The notes beneath the pieces are model-generated. The model was not told the DNA's origin. It worked only from the letters and a program-made list of their open reading frames with translations, and did not search any database. 64,000 bases of DNA, from positions 17,772,130-17,836,129 of the forward strand of contig NC_086232.1 in the NCBI RefSeq assembly GCF_036321145.2, given 5' to 3'. A program made the translations under genes and the position numbers. This document shows, in pieces, positions 40,338-52,100 of this stretch (within the stretch, counting starts at the first letter, position 1; each line of letters starts with the position of its first letter). This DNA is from Pelmatolapia mariae (Eukaryota; Chordata; Actinopteri; Cichliformes; Cichlidae).

Positions 40338-40506
40338 AACAGCCAGGCTACTAATGAGCAAGTCGATGTGTGGCTGTGGCTGCAGCATCATCTCCTCTCT
40401 GATGAAGAGACTGGGCCGCACAGCTTGCTGCTCAGATCTCCTCTCCTGCAGCCACACTTCAGAACAGCTGCAGCGACTGGCCACTGCCTGCCCACCTCGA
40501 CCAAAG
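40338..40506 (+). other. Candidate alternative exon Y, in frame with fbxw7
   Basis: Bounded by CTTTTCTCCACACCCCAG (acceptor, 40337) and CCAAAG|GTAATA (donor, 40506/40507). An ATG at 40354 opens 51 codons (MSKSMCGCGCSIISS... to ...CPPRPK) that end exactly at the donor in phase 0. Joined to 53408 this would continue into NVKPFSSSDS and then the annotated fbxw7 start. The Kozak context is weak (C at -3), and an in-frame TAA lies upstream at 40079 if region X is spliced on. No family match is recognised. Confidence 0.28.
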
Positions 40507-43500
40507 GTAATAGTGAGCCAGCTTCCATTGACACAGCCACGTCATGTGTCCGGAGACACTGGAATTGTGCTCTTTGTGAGCAATTCAAGAACCATATAGG
40601 TCCTGGCAGCATATGAGGGTGGTGAAGCGTAGTGTCCTTGTGTATCTGCTTTGGTTGTCTGAAATGATTTTTCAGGTATGAGAACTGTGCAACCAAGGAG
40701 AGCGGCACAGTAATTGATTCTCTAATGGAACCAGGTGATTTAATGGATGTCTCGCTGCCTTGACAACAGTAGACTTGCTAGCAGGGTGCACAGTCATTTA
40801 AATGGATGCCTTCAGTCTGCATGTGGTTTACAGTGATTGCTGCTACCCCCCCTCCCTGTTGGAGAAAAAGCTTTTTCTAATGGAACAAATAAAAGCCAAA
40901 CAAGACTGTGCACACGTCTGAGTGCCCTTTCACATTCGGCTATGTGTGAATGAGTGTTTGACTTTACTTTAACGCAGGTTTCTGTCGCATGGCTGTAGCT
41001 TCTAGGGTTCCCTCTGCTTCCCTGCTTGCTGTGCACACGACTGTTTTAGTAGTAGGCTGGCACTGAATGGGATTTTTAGCCCCTTCCAGAGTCTTCCTGG
41101 CAGTTGGCCATTCTCACAAGCAGAGGAGATTGATTCTCTTGGTTTCCAAGAAGATTTATGCTCTCATGAGTAATGATTTAAGAAAAAAAAAATCCACAAA
41201 GGAAAATGTTGTGGTATTATTGAGCTGTTGCATGGCAACAATTCAAATGAAAGAGAGGTAATGAGTGACGGTTTTAGAGGACGTGCAGTGCTTATAGACA
41301 AAGCCTTAATATCCCTTATGTTGAACAGAAGTCATTGTTTTCCAGAGGAAGGCATTGACATAAAATGAAGCATTTTGCTGTGGAAATGAATGTGGGGAGA
41401 TGATGTCCCTCCTATCTAGCAGCTCAAGGACTTGAGTTTCACTTTTTCCTCAGAGACATCACAGGGCACCAGCTCAAAATAGAGACATTGATTAATTGCT
41501 TCTGCATCGAACTGAAGGGAAAGATGTTTCAACAAACGCTGTGTATTTATAGGATTACAAGAAACCATCCCAAATATTGCGTTTCTTATCTCAAAGGATT
41601 AATAATTGGAAACGTCAGTCGTTTTAAGGCTCACAAGGTTTTGTGTTACATGTTGCAGTCTAGAGGCAGAATGTGTCCTTCAGCTTTTATAATATTGGTC
41701 TGGTCCATCTTTGCTAATCTCCTTCTGTTAATGCAGTTTAATTTGGGCAAAGTCACTATGCAGTGTCACATTTTGCTAGATCTTCAGCTATATCTGCGAT
41801 GTTGTCTGAACAACCAATATTTCCCTGACACTCTAACTGTCCAAGTCAGTTCAGTGTGATTTATTGCTCCAATTTGAAGTTGAGCTCAGTCTTCTAATTT
41901 TGTCTCCTTATTCCCAACATGGTTTGTCTCGTAGATAAATCCACTGGTGTTGAAATGATTTCCCCCCCATCTTAGGACAGATTTTTCACTTTATCAAAAC
42001 TGGAAATAATTCACTGTTTTTTAGTTTTCAAAACCTTTATCAAACACAGATATACTCTGTGCAAATTATCATAAATTATGTCATTCTTATTGAAAATTCA
42101 ACTCATTACATTTGTAAAGACTGTGGAACAAAATACTTTTCTGCAGCTTAAGTAGCATTTTGAGGCTTACCTTGCTATTTGTAGTTTAAAATACCTGCTA
42201 AGGATATATCAACTCATAATATTTCTTTAGTTTTAAAGACCATGAACTGTATTTTTGAAATTTAATGTATTTTTCTTTAATTAACACTGGACAAGACGAT
42301 TTAAGACCTACACCTTTCTTTTTACACTTTTTATTTTTTATAAAGACTGCCCAAAGGGCATTCAGGCCTAATGAGTAGTGATGAACAATTATCATGTATT
42401 TATTGAACTTACATTGCATATTGGCCTGGGACTACCCTAGAAATTATTGAGAAAATACATTTACAGCCAATTTCAAATTTCCTACTTCTGGCACCCACAT
42501 ATTAGAACTGTGACTGGACTGCAGCTCAGTCTGCTTTGGGGTTTTTAGTTTGATTCGGCAGTCATTTGAATGCTGTAGCTGTTTTAACACACAACACTCG
42601 GCTGTTATAATGTGGCTCAAACACAAGGTTTCAGTGTGTTCTTGGTTTAGTTCTATAGCCGGAGGAAACGAGTTTAGATGCAGGCTGTGTGGCGGGGCAG
42701 GAGTGTTGGCTGGCTGCACTGACAGAAAGTTAATGCATACCTGTCCACCCCATCACAGGAGCTAGAGAATGGTCCAAATCCATCCAAGAGAAGATGGCAT
42801 GCCTTTGCTGTTGAGTCTAAATGTTGAGTTTGTGCACTGAGACTCAAGTAATGTCTGTGTGTACCACAGCTGAAGCTTTATCTATATGGTGTCAACTTGG
42901 AACAGCATACAGAATAAAAATCCCTAACCCCTCCCCAACCAGTAGCTGTACTCAGTGACTGCCTGGATGTCTATACAGATCAAATCCCATTAAAACAAAC
43001 AAACAAAAATTAAATAGTTTTAATTTGAATGATTTGCATGTCATTGAGCGACATTCACTACAGCCTAAACACGATTTGGGCTTCCACAGATTGAGACCAG
43101 GGATGTCCATGCTCATGTGGCACACAAATTACAATCAATTTATGTGTATGAAACACACCTGTCCAGAATCAGTTTCTTCTATTCCAACCTCTCCACCACC
43201 ATGGGTGAGACAAAAAGGGCTGTCAAGGGATGTCAGGGGCAAGATTGTAGACCTGCACAAGGCTTGAATGTGTTACAAGACGATCAGCAAGAAGCTTGGT
43301 GAGAAGGTGACAACTGCTGGTTCGATTATTTGGTACTAGGAAAAATATAAAATGATCATCAATCACCTTTGGTCTGAAATTCCAAGCAAGATCTTACCTC
43401 ATGGGATGAGGATGATTATGAGAGTGGTGGTGGATTGGCCCAAAGCTGCACAGGATTGTTAATGATCTGAAGGCAGTTGGGCCTGCAGTCACCAAGAACA

Positions 43501-43542
43501 CCATTGGGATTATGCCTATGTAATGGAGTGAAGTCTTGTAAC

Positions 43543-44679
43543 TAGGACTGGGCGATATATCGAGTTTTTAAATATATCGATATATTTTTATACGAGATAT
43601 GAGATGTGACAATACAGTTTATATCAATATAGTCTATGTTACATTATAATTATACTTGTGGAGCCGCAAGTTTGCCTCTCTTTCGTCCACTTTTGTCTCT
43701 ACGCTGCGTTACTCTGCCTCACCTCTCTCCTTCACTGAACACACCTCCCCCTCCCCCATCGCTTCACCTGCAGGCAACGACAAGATGGACACGGCAGCTA
43801 TCAAAGAGGAGCTGGTCGGTAAAAAGAAAACAATTGGAGATTACTATTTTAGTGCTGTCACCGTGACGTTAACGCCATAACTGCATTAACAGGGCAAATC
43901 TCTGTTAACGAGTTAACGCGGATCACCCCGTGCGTAGGGCTGGACGGCGTCAGCGCGTTAACAAGCTAACCGCGCTAACGCGTTGACGCCTAAAATCCTT
44001 TCATTTTCTCAAAAATCGACAGTGTGCCTTATGTATGAATTCTGGTTGTGCTTACTGACCGCAAACCGATTTTATGTGGTACACAGCGCTCAGAAACCTT
44101 TCAAAAAATGTTTTGGTACAACTTTGGTAAGCTACGAAGCTGCACTGCTTAAAGGATTGTTGGAGCATTACGGCTACCGAGGAGCCTCGTGGAGTAATAC
44201 GTACTCTGCTTCAACGTAATATTACCGTACTGTGTGTGTTTAAGGACCACAAATGGCACCTGTTAAGAGACATGGTTACAAAGAGGATTTCAAACTCAAG
44301 GCTGTCAGTCACACAGTAGAACTTGGGAACAGAGCAGCTGTGAAATCTGTCTGTCTTTGTTATTATGCTCAGCTTCTTTTAGTTTACATTTTGACTGCAC
44401 AATTGTGAGCTTTTTGTTATGCACAAAAACATTGTTTTATTTTATTTATGGAGCATTATTATTTAATAAATGCTGATAATTTATTTTTGAGTAAGTTTTT
44501 TTTTCTTGTACATCTACGCTGTATGTTAATAAAAGTGCCTATGTGAGATTTGGGACACAGCTTTGACTAAGAACTCTTTTTGTTCTTACTTTATGGCTTT
44601 AAAAAAATATCGAGATGTATATCGTCATCCAGCTAAAGAATATCGAGATATGAATTTTGGGTCATATCGCCTAGTCCTA
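43543..44679. mobile_element. hAT-like composite element, 1137 bp, nested in Tc1 relic
   Basis: Left end TAGGACTGGGCGATAT; right end reverse-complemented TAGGACTAGGCGATAT. Exact 8-bp flanks CTTGTAAC at 43535-43542 and 44680-44687. Inside, the frame near 43785-43850 encodes AAIKEELVGKKKTIGDYYF, which resembles the start of a BED zinc finger in hAT transposases. A GTTAACGCG-rich inverted segment lies at 43870-43985, and a pogo-like fragment follows at 43985-44370. No intact transposase. Confidence 0.85.
43985..44370 (+). mobile_element. Pogo/Tigger-like transposon fragment inside hAT element
   Basis: The start at 44254 reads MAPVKRHGYKEDFKLKAVSH and then ELGNRAAVKSV, matching the N-terminal helix-turn-helix of pogo-like (CENP-B type) transposases. 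Upstream leader sequence with a MYEFWLCLLT frame is shared with the fragment at 46975-47290. The fragment stops soon after the DNA-binding start; no DDE domain follows. Confidence 0.6.
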
Positions 44680-46292
44680 CTTGTAACTTGACCTCCTGTG
44701 TTTGGAGGAAGGAAAAATGCGGAGTGTGACCTAAAGAACACCATCCCCACAGTTACGCACAGAGGTTAGAACCATTTTGCTTCAGGGCTGTTTGTCTGCT
44801 AAGGGTACATGGTGATTTAACTGCACCGACTCAATGGAGATTAGTCGGTGGACAGATCTCCAGCATGACAATGACCCAAAACATACCAGAAAGTCAACAA
44901 AGGTGTGTCTAAAGAAGCACATTAAGGCCATGGAGTGGTCTTGCCAGTTTCCTGACCTCAGTCCTGTAGAAAATTTGTGGATGGAGGTGAAGCTTTGAGT
45001 TAAGTGCAGCCAAGAAACCTGAAAGATTGAGTTTCTGGAAAGAGGAGTGGACCAGAATACATCCTGCGAGGTGTGCAAATCTGGTGACCAACTACAAGAA
45101 ACATCTTACTGCTGTGATTGCCAACAAGGGTATCTCCAAGTACTGAGTCATAATTTGCTTGGAGATCAAATATTTAATTTACTCAATGAAATGCAAATAA
45201 AATTTTAACTTTTTTTCATTTCTGGATTTTTATTAAAAAAAAAAAATTCTATTCTATCTCCATTAAAATGAAACTACCATAAAAATTAGACCCTCAATTT
45301 CTTTGAAAGTGACCAAAGTTATAAATTCAGCAGGTGATCAAATAAACATTTTCCTTTAGAGGAACTGCAAACTGCTGAGCACACATTGTAAGCCTTATAA
45401 CAAATGGAGGAATCATTTTCCATAAAAGTAGGATTGAAATTAAATTTAGTAATTTACTTTATTTGCACCGCAGTCAGAGAGAAATTATGAAATGTGTACA
45501 TGAAATGGAATAATCATCTTTTCAAACAAATGTATAATTGGACATAAACAAGATGTATAAAACATCTAAAACTTATTAGTCCAAGTGCATTTCATCACTC
45601 TTGAGATTGCCTATAATGTCATACAGCAAATAGAAACACATGGTTGGCAATAGTAAAGTGCCTATTTCATAAGTCTACATGGAATTTATTTATTTTATTT
45701 TTTGACTTCCTTTTTAATATCTCACTGTATACTTGTGGACCTCTACTAACCACACTGAAACCTATTTGTTTCTTTGTTTGTTTTTAACTTTTAATGCGAT
45801 ACTGTTTCTCATTCTCGCATGAATATGGAACAAGATAAATAAAATAAGGCCAAAAGGTCTGTCAGACTACAAAGTCTCAGTTGGAGCATTTATCTTAGCT
45901 CAGGAAATGGCCCTTAAAACTTTCTTCTGTAAGTTTCTTAAATGCATCACGATTTACAGTAATTTATATCTGTAAGGCTGAAATAGGAAATGATGCAAGA
46001 ATATCAGTCTCTAAAGTAACGTGCTTTAGGGCCCAATTAAATAGATGCGGTCTTAAGTGGCACACCACACAATAGATGGCAATAGCAGTAAATACAGACA
46101 GGATATCCTTCCACTTGAGGGCATCAGATAACGTTGTTGTTTTCCTACATATTATGTGTAATCAGACAGTTCACATCCAGTCGTAGCAAAATAACACCAG
46201 CAGACAATACTGACTTCTTACCTGTCTTTTGGGTCTTAACAGAGGGAGGGGAAAATGTTGTTCATCTGCCAGTGGTGTGCTTATCTTTGCTT

Positions 46293-46321
46293 CCCCCCCC
46301 CCCCCCCCCCCCTTTTTTTTT
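46293..46321. repeat. Poly-C/poly-T tract
   Basis: Twenty C followed by nine T. Low-complexity frames across it are artefacts. Confidence 0.93.
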
Positions 46322-46657
46322 GTTGTTGAAGAAACTAGCTGCTGTGTCAGATTAGTGGAGTTTGAAGGCTGGAGGACAAACTGTGAGCTAAATGATGCTA
46401 AAATGGTCCATAGCGTCTCATAGAACTGCATCATTGCGGCTAAAGATCAGAGGAGTTGTGTGAAAGAGGGACTCCTAAGATTATCTTTAATTATCTCTTT
46501 GGTCTGAGACGTCATAAGACTGATGCACAAAATGATGTTTCATTCTAGGAAAGTTTAGGGCTTGTTAGGTAGCTTTTAAATCATGAACAAAGCTGTTCAT
46601 CTGTCTCTAATCCAAGTGTGTGTGTTTTTGTGATTATAATCACAAAAATCTTGATAC

Positions 46658-47455
46658 TAGAGCAGGGCGATATGACCAAAAATATTTATCACGATATACA
46701 TTTGAAAATTTGCGATAAGGATATAACTGCCGATATAATTGACACTAGACAAAATACTTTACAACTCCACAACTTTATTAGTGCCAATAAAAACAACATC
46801 ATTTTTACTTAAACAAGCAGCTGTTTTTTTTTATGTGCATTAAAGTGATATAAAAATGTAATAGTGCAAATGCAAATTCCTTGCTGACAGTTTAACCAAA
46901 AGGCATTTCCAGTGGAAATTGGCCGACATATCCTCAGCACAACCATGTATAATATCCACAAAACTTAAAAAGAGGTTATACACACACAATACGGTAATAT
47001 TATGTTGAAGCACAGTACGTATCACTCCGCGAGGCTCCTGCCTACGGTAGCCGTAATGCGCCGACAATCCATGAAGCGGTGCGGGTTCGTAGCTTAGCAA
47101 AGTCGTACTAAAACATTTGACAGATCTTCGAGCGCCGTGTAGCACATAAAATCGTTTCGAGGTCAGTAAACACAACCAGAATTCATACATAAAGCCCACT
47201 GGATTATAAGGGGCACTGTCGATTTTCAGAAAAAATGAAGGATTGATTTTAAGTGTGCCGTATTTTCCAAAAAAACACGGTAATAACGACGGCCCGCTAG
47301 CATGCTCTACCAAAAATAGTGCTTTGTGTATCTGACGGACGAAAGCCAAACCAGTTCCACACCACTGAAGTTGCAGCATTTTTACAAACCAATTCTGGTT
47401 CATCCGTTTCATTATACAGGTGTTACCGTGAACGGTATGATATGGCCCAGCCCTA
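46658..47455. mobile_element. hAT-like element, 798 bp, carrying pogo-like fragment
   Basis: Left end TAGAGCAGGGCGATATG; right end reverse-complemented TAGGGCTGGGCCATATC. Exact 8-bp flanks CTTGATAC at 46650-46657 and 47456-47463. A 190-codon minus-strand frame (46840-47412) runs through the interior but has no intact transposase; it arises largely from the pogo-like leader. Confidence 0.85.
46975..47290 (-). mobile_element. Pogo-like transposon leader fragment
   Basis: Minus-strand counterpart of 43985-44250: shared words include YEFWLCLLT, TTLLSYE and HYGYR in translation and AATATTACCGTA-type sequence. It extends to CCGTATTTTCC (47261-47271), probably the fragment's terminal repeat. The transposase start seen at 44254 is not present. 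Confidence 0.6.
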
Positions 47456-49995
47456 CTTGATACAATTCTGTGTGTTTGCTCTCAGAGGCTTTCTATCAGG
47501 AGCCACAAATTCACACCTGCCCTCACTAGTTTTCCAGAGCTATTTTTGTCCACTTCACAGCTTTTGTGGGACTAAGAATAGCAACTGATGAATGAAACTT
47601 GTGTGTGTGAATACGAAAGGCCATTTGGCAAGTCTTTGCTCACTACAAGTGTTACTGCTTTCTCTGCTTTGTTACCGGCATTGAAACACCACTTCACCCA
47701 CTTTAACTGTACAAGCTGCAGGTCTGATCATGTCTTCTACCTATATTTAAGCTTTTGAACAAGAACTGAAACTTCAGGGTTAAAAAATAAACCATATATT
47801 TACCACATCTCATCTTTATTTCCCTCCCTCGTCTTCCTGTCAGCCTTTGTCACCTCCATAACCAATTTCAAGTTAGACACTAATTGCTGAATCTTGGCCA
47901 TTCCGGTAAAAGGCAGGAACAACTTCAGCTATTCATAGCCTTCCTCTTCTGAGCTCACAGCAATGAACTGGCAGTCCCACGGGGTGTGTGTGTGGGGTGG
48001 GCTGTGCAATCTGAGATAGGTCTAATGCTTCCCACCACAGCGCTGGGACTATGCAGCAAAGAGGAAGACAAGCCTTACAAAGGGACCAGTGACTTTTTCC
48101 TCAAGGTCAAAGCAGTTGGAATGAACTGAAGCAGATAAAGCATGTGAGCGTCCCCAAAATACTTCTCATCACTCATTTTGCGCATTGAGAAGATTTGGAA
48201 GTGCAGTATGCATCGCTGATTCTTAATTTGTCACACTTAAGATTAGCTAGAGGCCTCGTGGGCATATAGAAGGACGGTTGGTACAGTTTAAGCTACATTA
48301 ACAAAGCTTATGTGCCATTTAACAAAATAAAAACTTCCCTTTAGACTGTGTAGTGTCAGTAGGGAACAGAGGACCTCATATGTCAGACAGCAAACTGCTG
48401 CACAGCTTGTAACTGACCTGTTTTCCCTCTGTGGTTGTGCATCGTATCTGTAACTCTACTGTATTGGTAGCAGCACAACCAGTGGAATATAAATTAACAT
48501 ATATGGTGCTTTTTACCAGGAAAGTAGCTTGGTTTAGCTATGATATTTTAACTGCTTCATGATACACTTGCGAGAGTACCTTGTACTTGCCTTTGTTTTT
48601 GCTTTCTTGTTCACGCCCACCTTTTAATGCATGCACAGTTTGTATGTTTGCAAGAATAAACTTGCAGTTTGTCTCAGAGCTGCACATGTGTCACTGAAGT
48701 CACTGATACTAAGGTCTAAAGATTGGGGCTGATTTGCATGCTACCTACTCAACCTTGGATGAGGCAAATCCACAAGTCGCACGTCCCACTTACCTTTACT
48801 TGTATAATCCTTTCTTACCACACACTTGGTCACAGTAAAATTTGTTTGTTGGGTTAGTTTACCTTGAATACTTGAATGTAAGTGCTCTGAGTTCTTATCA
48901 AAACAAAGAGGCAGTCATTGTTTTCAAGTTTTGAAATGAGGTAGGGTGAATCTGGTCAAAAGGTTGTTAATCTTTTTGAGTGTAATCATGATCCACAATC
49001 TAATTTTAATTTGGCTCTGCTGTGGGTGTTCATTTGGTGGCCCATGCAGAAAGTTTGTCACCTCGGCTTAAGCGCTAAAAGCTCATTTCACCCATTACTG
49101 CATCTTGTTTTTGTTTAATTTTGAAAGCTCGGAGTGACTAATGGTTTATCTCAAGAGCCTTTTTTTTGCAGTTGCGTTTCTGTTCTTCTTTGTTCATTTA
49201 CCAAGTTTACCAAGTTATTCATTCACAATGAACAGTCATTGTTTCCAGTAATTGTTGTCCTAATTGTATATTATCTATCTACACATCCTCCTAACCTCTT
49301 ATCCAGTTCAGGATTTGAAGACTATCACCGCTGTCACTGGGTAAGAGGTGGGATAGCTTCGGGACTGGCTACCACAGAGCCATGTGCGATTGCTTTAACT
49401 GTTTTAATCAGTCATCCTTTAAATGACTCACATAGCAGAACTTTTATTTAATGACTTTGTCAGTATAATATCGCCAAAAAGCAGATCTTGTCTTAAATTT
49501 AAACTGTCCTGTCATCTTGGACCTGTCTACACATCTTCCTGGAATTCGATCAGGGTCACTGGCATGTGCTTCACAGCAGCTTCATGGTTCTCAGACTCTT
49601 GCAACTGGGGGAGAGAACAAGGTCCCAGAAGGACGTCATTTTAAAGGGGAAGCCTTGGCTGGTAGCATACACCACTTTTACCACAACATGCACATTACAC
49701 TTATACTCTATTTCTCACAGATGTAAACAAATGTATGCGATGCCTGTGATGGTTCTTCATGCAATGATTCAGCAGTATTAGATAAACTGCACAGCAGTTC
49801 CCACTGGCAGGGCAAGTAGCTACTTTAGTATTTGGTAAGGATAACCAAATACAAAATACAAAGTGAAACTAACTTAAATAATATTTTCTTTAAAAAAATA
49901 TATATAAAAAAAATAAATGAACAACCAGGTTTGGTGATGCTGTTGAACTGACTTCTTTCCATTTTTATTTTTTGAAATGGTTAATCAAGTAAAAA

Positions 49996-50460
49996 GGGCG
50001 GTGCAGTGGGTGTGAATCCACTATCTATCTGCCTGGGACCTTTCTGTACGGCATATATGCCTTCTCTCTGTGTGCACGTGGGTGGTTTCAGATCAGGTAC
50101 TCCCACAGTCTAAAGTAGGGGTGGGCAATCTCAGTCCACGAGGGCCGGTGTCCCTGCAGGTTTTAGATCTCACCTTGGGTCAACACACCTGAATCACATG
50201 ATTAGTTTGTTACCAGGCCTCTGGAGAACTTCAGGACATGTTGAGGAGCTAATTTAGCCATTTAAATCAGCTGTGTTGGTTCGAGGACACATCTAAAACC
50301 TGCAGGGACACCGGCCCTCGTGGACTGAGATTGCCCACCCCTGGTCTAAAGACATGCAGTTAGTGGGGTTAGATTATTTGGTTTTTTTTTTTTTTTTTTT
50401 TTTTTTTAATTGGACATGGGTTTGAATGTGAGTGTGAATGGTTGTCTAAGATAAACAAAG
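49996..50460 (+). mobile_element. tRNA-type SINE-like repeat, truncated and interrupted
   Basis: Contains GGGCGGTGCAGTGG, GTGAATCCACTATCTATCTG, GGGACCTTTCTGT, CTCCCACAGTCTAAAG, GACATGCAGTTAG and GAATGTGAGTGTGAATGGTTG, in the order of a widespread fish repeat with tRNA-like A and B boxes at its head. The B-box area is deleted. A foldback MITE interrupts it at 50116, and a T25 run at 50383-50407 adds to the disruption. Confidence 0.65.
50116..50343. mobile_element. Foldback hAT-type MITE, 228 bp (copy B), nested in SINE
   Basis: Near-perfect palindrome: left TAGGGGTGGGCAATCTCAG, right reverse-complemented CAGGGGTGGGCAATCTCAG, and the arms keep pairing through the CCTGCAGGTTTTAGAT block. Exact 8-bp flanks GTCTAAAG at 50108-50115 and 50344-50351. 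The flanking SINE reads continuously once the insert is removed. Confidence 0.9.
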
Positions 50461-50860
50461 ATGAACCTCAAGCCCTCAATAGAAGAAAGTACATAGAAGG
50501 ATGATCGGTAAAAGTGTAGACACGACAGAAAAAGTTGAACCACTGTGATAAGATAATGATGGCTATAAAAAGGTATAAAAATACAGATATGATGAATTTG
50601 ATCATTTCATGGTGCTGTCAGTTTGTCAGTGTCCTATAATTGTTCAGTTTTAACATGAACGTTCAATTTATTAGTGTGTTTCCCCACTGTGCATTTCTTC
50701 CTTACGTCATCTTTAATAACTTTAGTCACTTTGATCCCATCAAATGAAAGATGATAATCAAGAAGTATCATGAGGTAGTGACTCTGGTAGGTCAGACTAG
50801 CAGGGAAATGCATTAAGTCCTTGCATGTTTTAATAAAATTATCAATACATGGAGCCAGCC

Positions 50861-52100
50861 TAGAGCTGGGCAATATAAGATTTTTTTCATATCACGATAT
50901 GTTTTTTTCATTTCAGGCGATAACGATATATATCACGATATAAGCCAAACAACTATATTTGTAAGATTTAAATGTGCCATTGCTCACAAGTAAAATGTGA
51001 AATAATCAGCAGCTTGTCTTGATTTTAATATTTATTTCCCATAATAAGTTCAACAGGGTAGATGTACTTAAGGAACATGAGACTTTTTCAGATAAATAAA
51101 GGCAAATATTGCAAACTACACAAAAGGCAGCCGCTAAAGCGTTTAAGTTTCAAAATAGAACAAACAAAACAAACTACTAAATTGTCAATTCCACTTAGAA
51201 ACAAAATATTAATTCTAAAAATAAATCTTAGTTTGTTTTACAGAAGAACAGACAAAATTGAGTAACTTTTGTCAATATCAAATAAACTGAGAACTAAAAG
51301 GAAATTTTCAATCTCTCCTTGTTATATAGCTTTCTGAACTTTCTGAATCCTTTATCATCTGTAACTGAAAATAGTTGTGGATGATTACTATACCTTTCTA
51401 ATGTGACGTTGTTGTCCCTGGCTTTTTTTCTCCCTCTCTCCCTCCCGCTCTGTTCCTGTGCTACTGCAAGTGTAACTACCGCCCCTCCCCCCTCTTCCCA
51501 GCGCAAAGCACAAGGCTCGCGTGCGGAGTGAAGCGGGAAAAAAAGTGCGAGAGAGAGGGTGAGAGAAAGACGGAAAAAAACAAAACAAAAAACCAAACAA
51601 ACAAAAAAAACCCCACGGCTCGCGATAAGGAGCCGGCTCGCGTCATTCACGTCAAAGAGCCATTTCGTTCGCGACCGACACATCACTACGAAATGCCTTC
51701 GCACTACGGAACTTCTATGGCCCTTCCGTTCGACAATCTCTTCGGCATTGGAACCATCATCTGTTTTGTCTTCGGTAACCTGGTCACCCAGGTTGATTTT
51801 TCTCTAGTCGGCACACTCATTTCCTCCATTACCGGGGCGGCACGCCGGCTGGCTGCTTCCCAAACAACTACACATGTGCGGCTTGGCACTTGTGCTGTAC
51901 GTAACAAGTCACGTGACGTGACGCTGCGGCTGTGATTGGTTCGGCTCTGCGCTACTTAATTTGGATTGGCTGTTCTTCTTTTCTTTTCTTTTTTTTAAGA
52001 GAGCAAGAGAGAGACGAGGTCTATTGCAATAGTTTAATTTTTCTATCGAGAAAAAGTTATTTCGCAATACATATCGTTATCGTTCTATCGCCCAGCTCTA
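50861..52100. mobile_element. hAT-like element, 1240 bp
   Basis: Left end TAGAGCTGGGCAATAT; right end reverse-complemented TAGAGCTGGGCGATAGAAC. Exact 8-bp flanks AGCCAGCC at 50853-50860 and 52101-52108. On the minus strand near 51690-51790 frames read GSNAEEIVERKGHRSSVV and then RRHF, resembling the lead-in to a hAT BED finger. Interior CpG content is much higher than in the host intron, and a GAGCCGGCTCG-type segment occurs near 51610-51660. No intact transposase. Confidence 0.87.

Larger units (their letters stand above)
42975..45352 (+). mobile_element. Tc1-like DNA transposon relic, plus strand, interrupted
   Basis: Plus-strand relic of another fish Tc1 family. The N-terminal remnant (43200-43480) includes the GAGACAAAAAGGGCTG start area and AAGCTTGGTGAGAAGGTGACAAC. 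The C-terminal remnant (44690-45145) includes ACACCATCCCCACAG, GCATGACAATGACCCAAAACA (around the HDNDPKH block), TTAAGGCCATGGAGTGG and AACTACAAGAAAC. The central region with the first catalytic Asp is missing. A 1137-bp hAT-like element splits it at 43543. Subterminal sequences match at the ends (GATCAAAT words), but an exact TA duplication was not settled. Confidence 0.8.

Noticed and set aside
46840..47412. 190-codon minus-strand open frame as a gene
   Set aside because: It lies wholly inside a hAT-like element with exact 8-bp duplications and overlaps a pogo-like leader fragment; no domain.
51294..51935. Overlapping long frames on both strands as genes
   Set aside because: They are inside the 50861-52100 hAT-like element and reflect its CpG-rich cargo.
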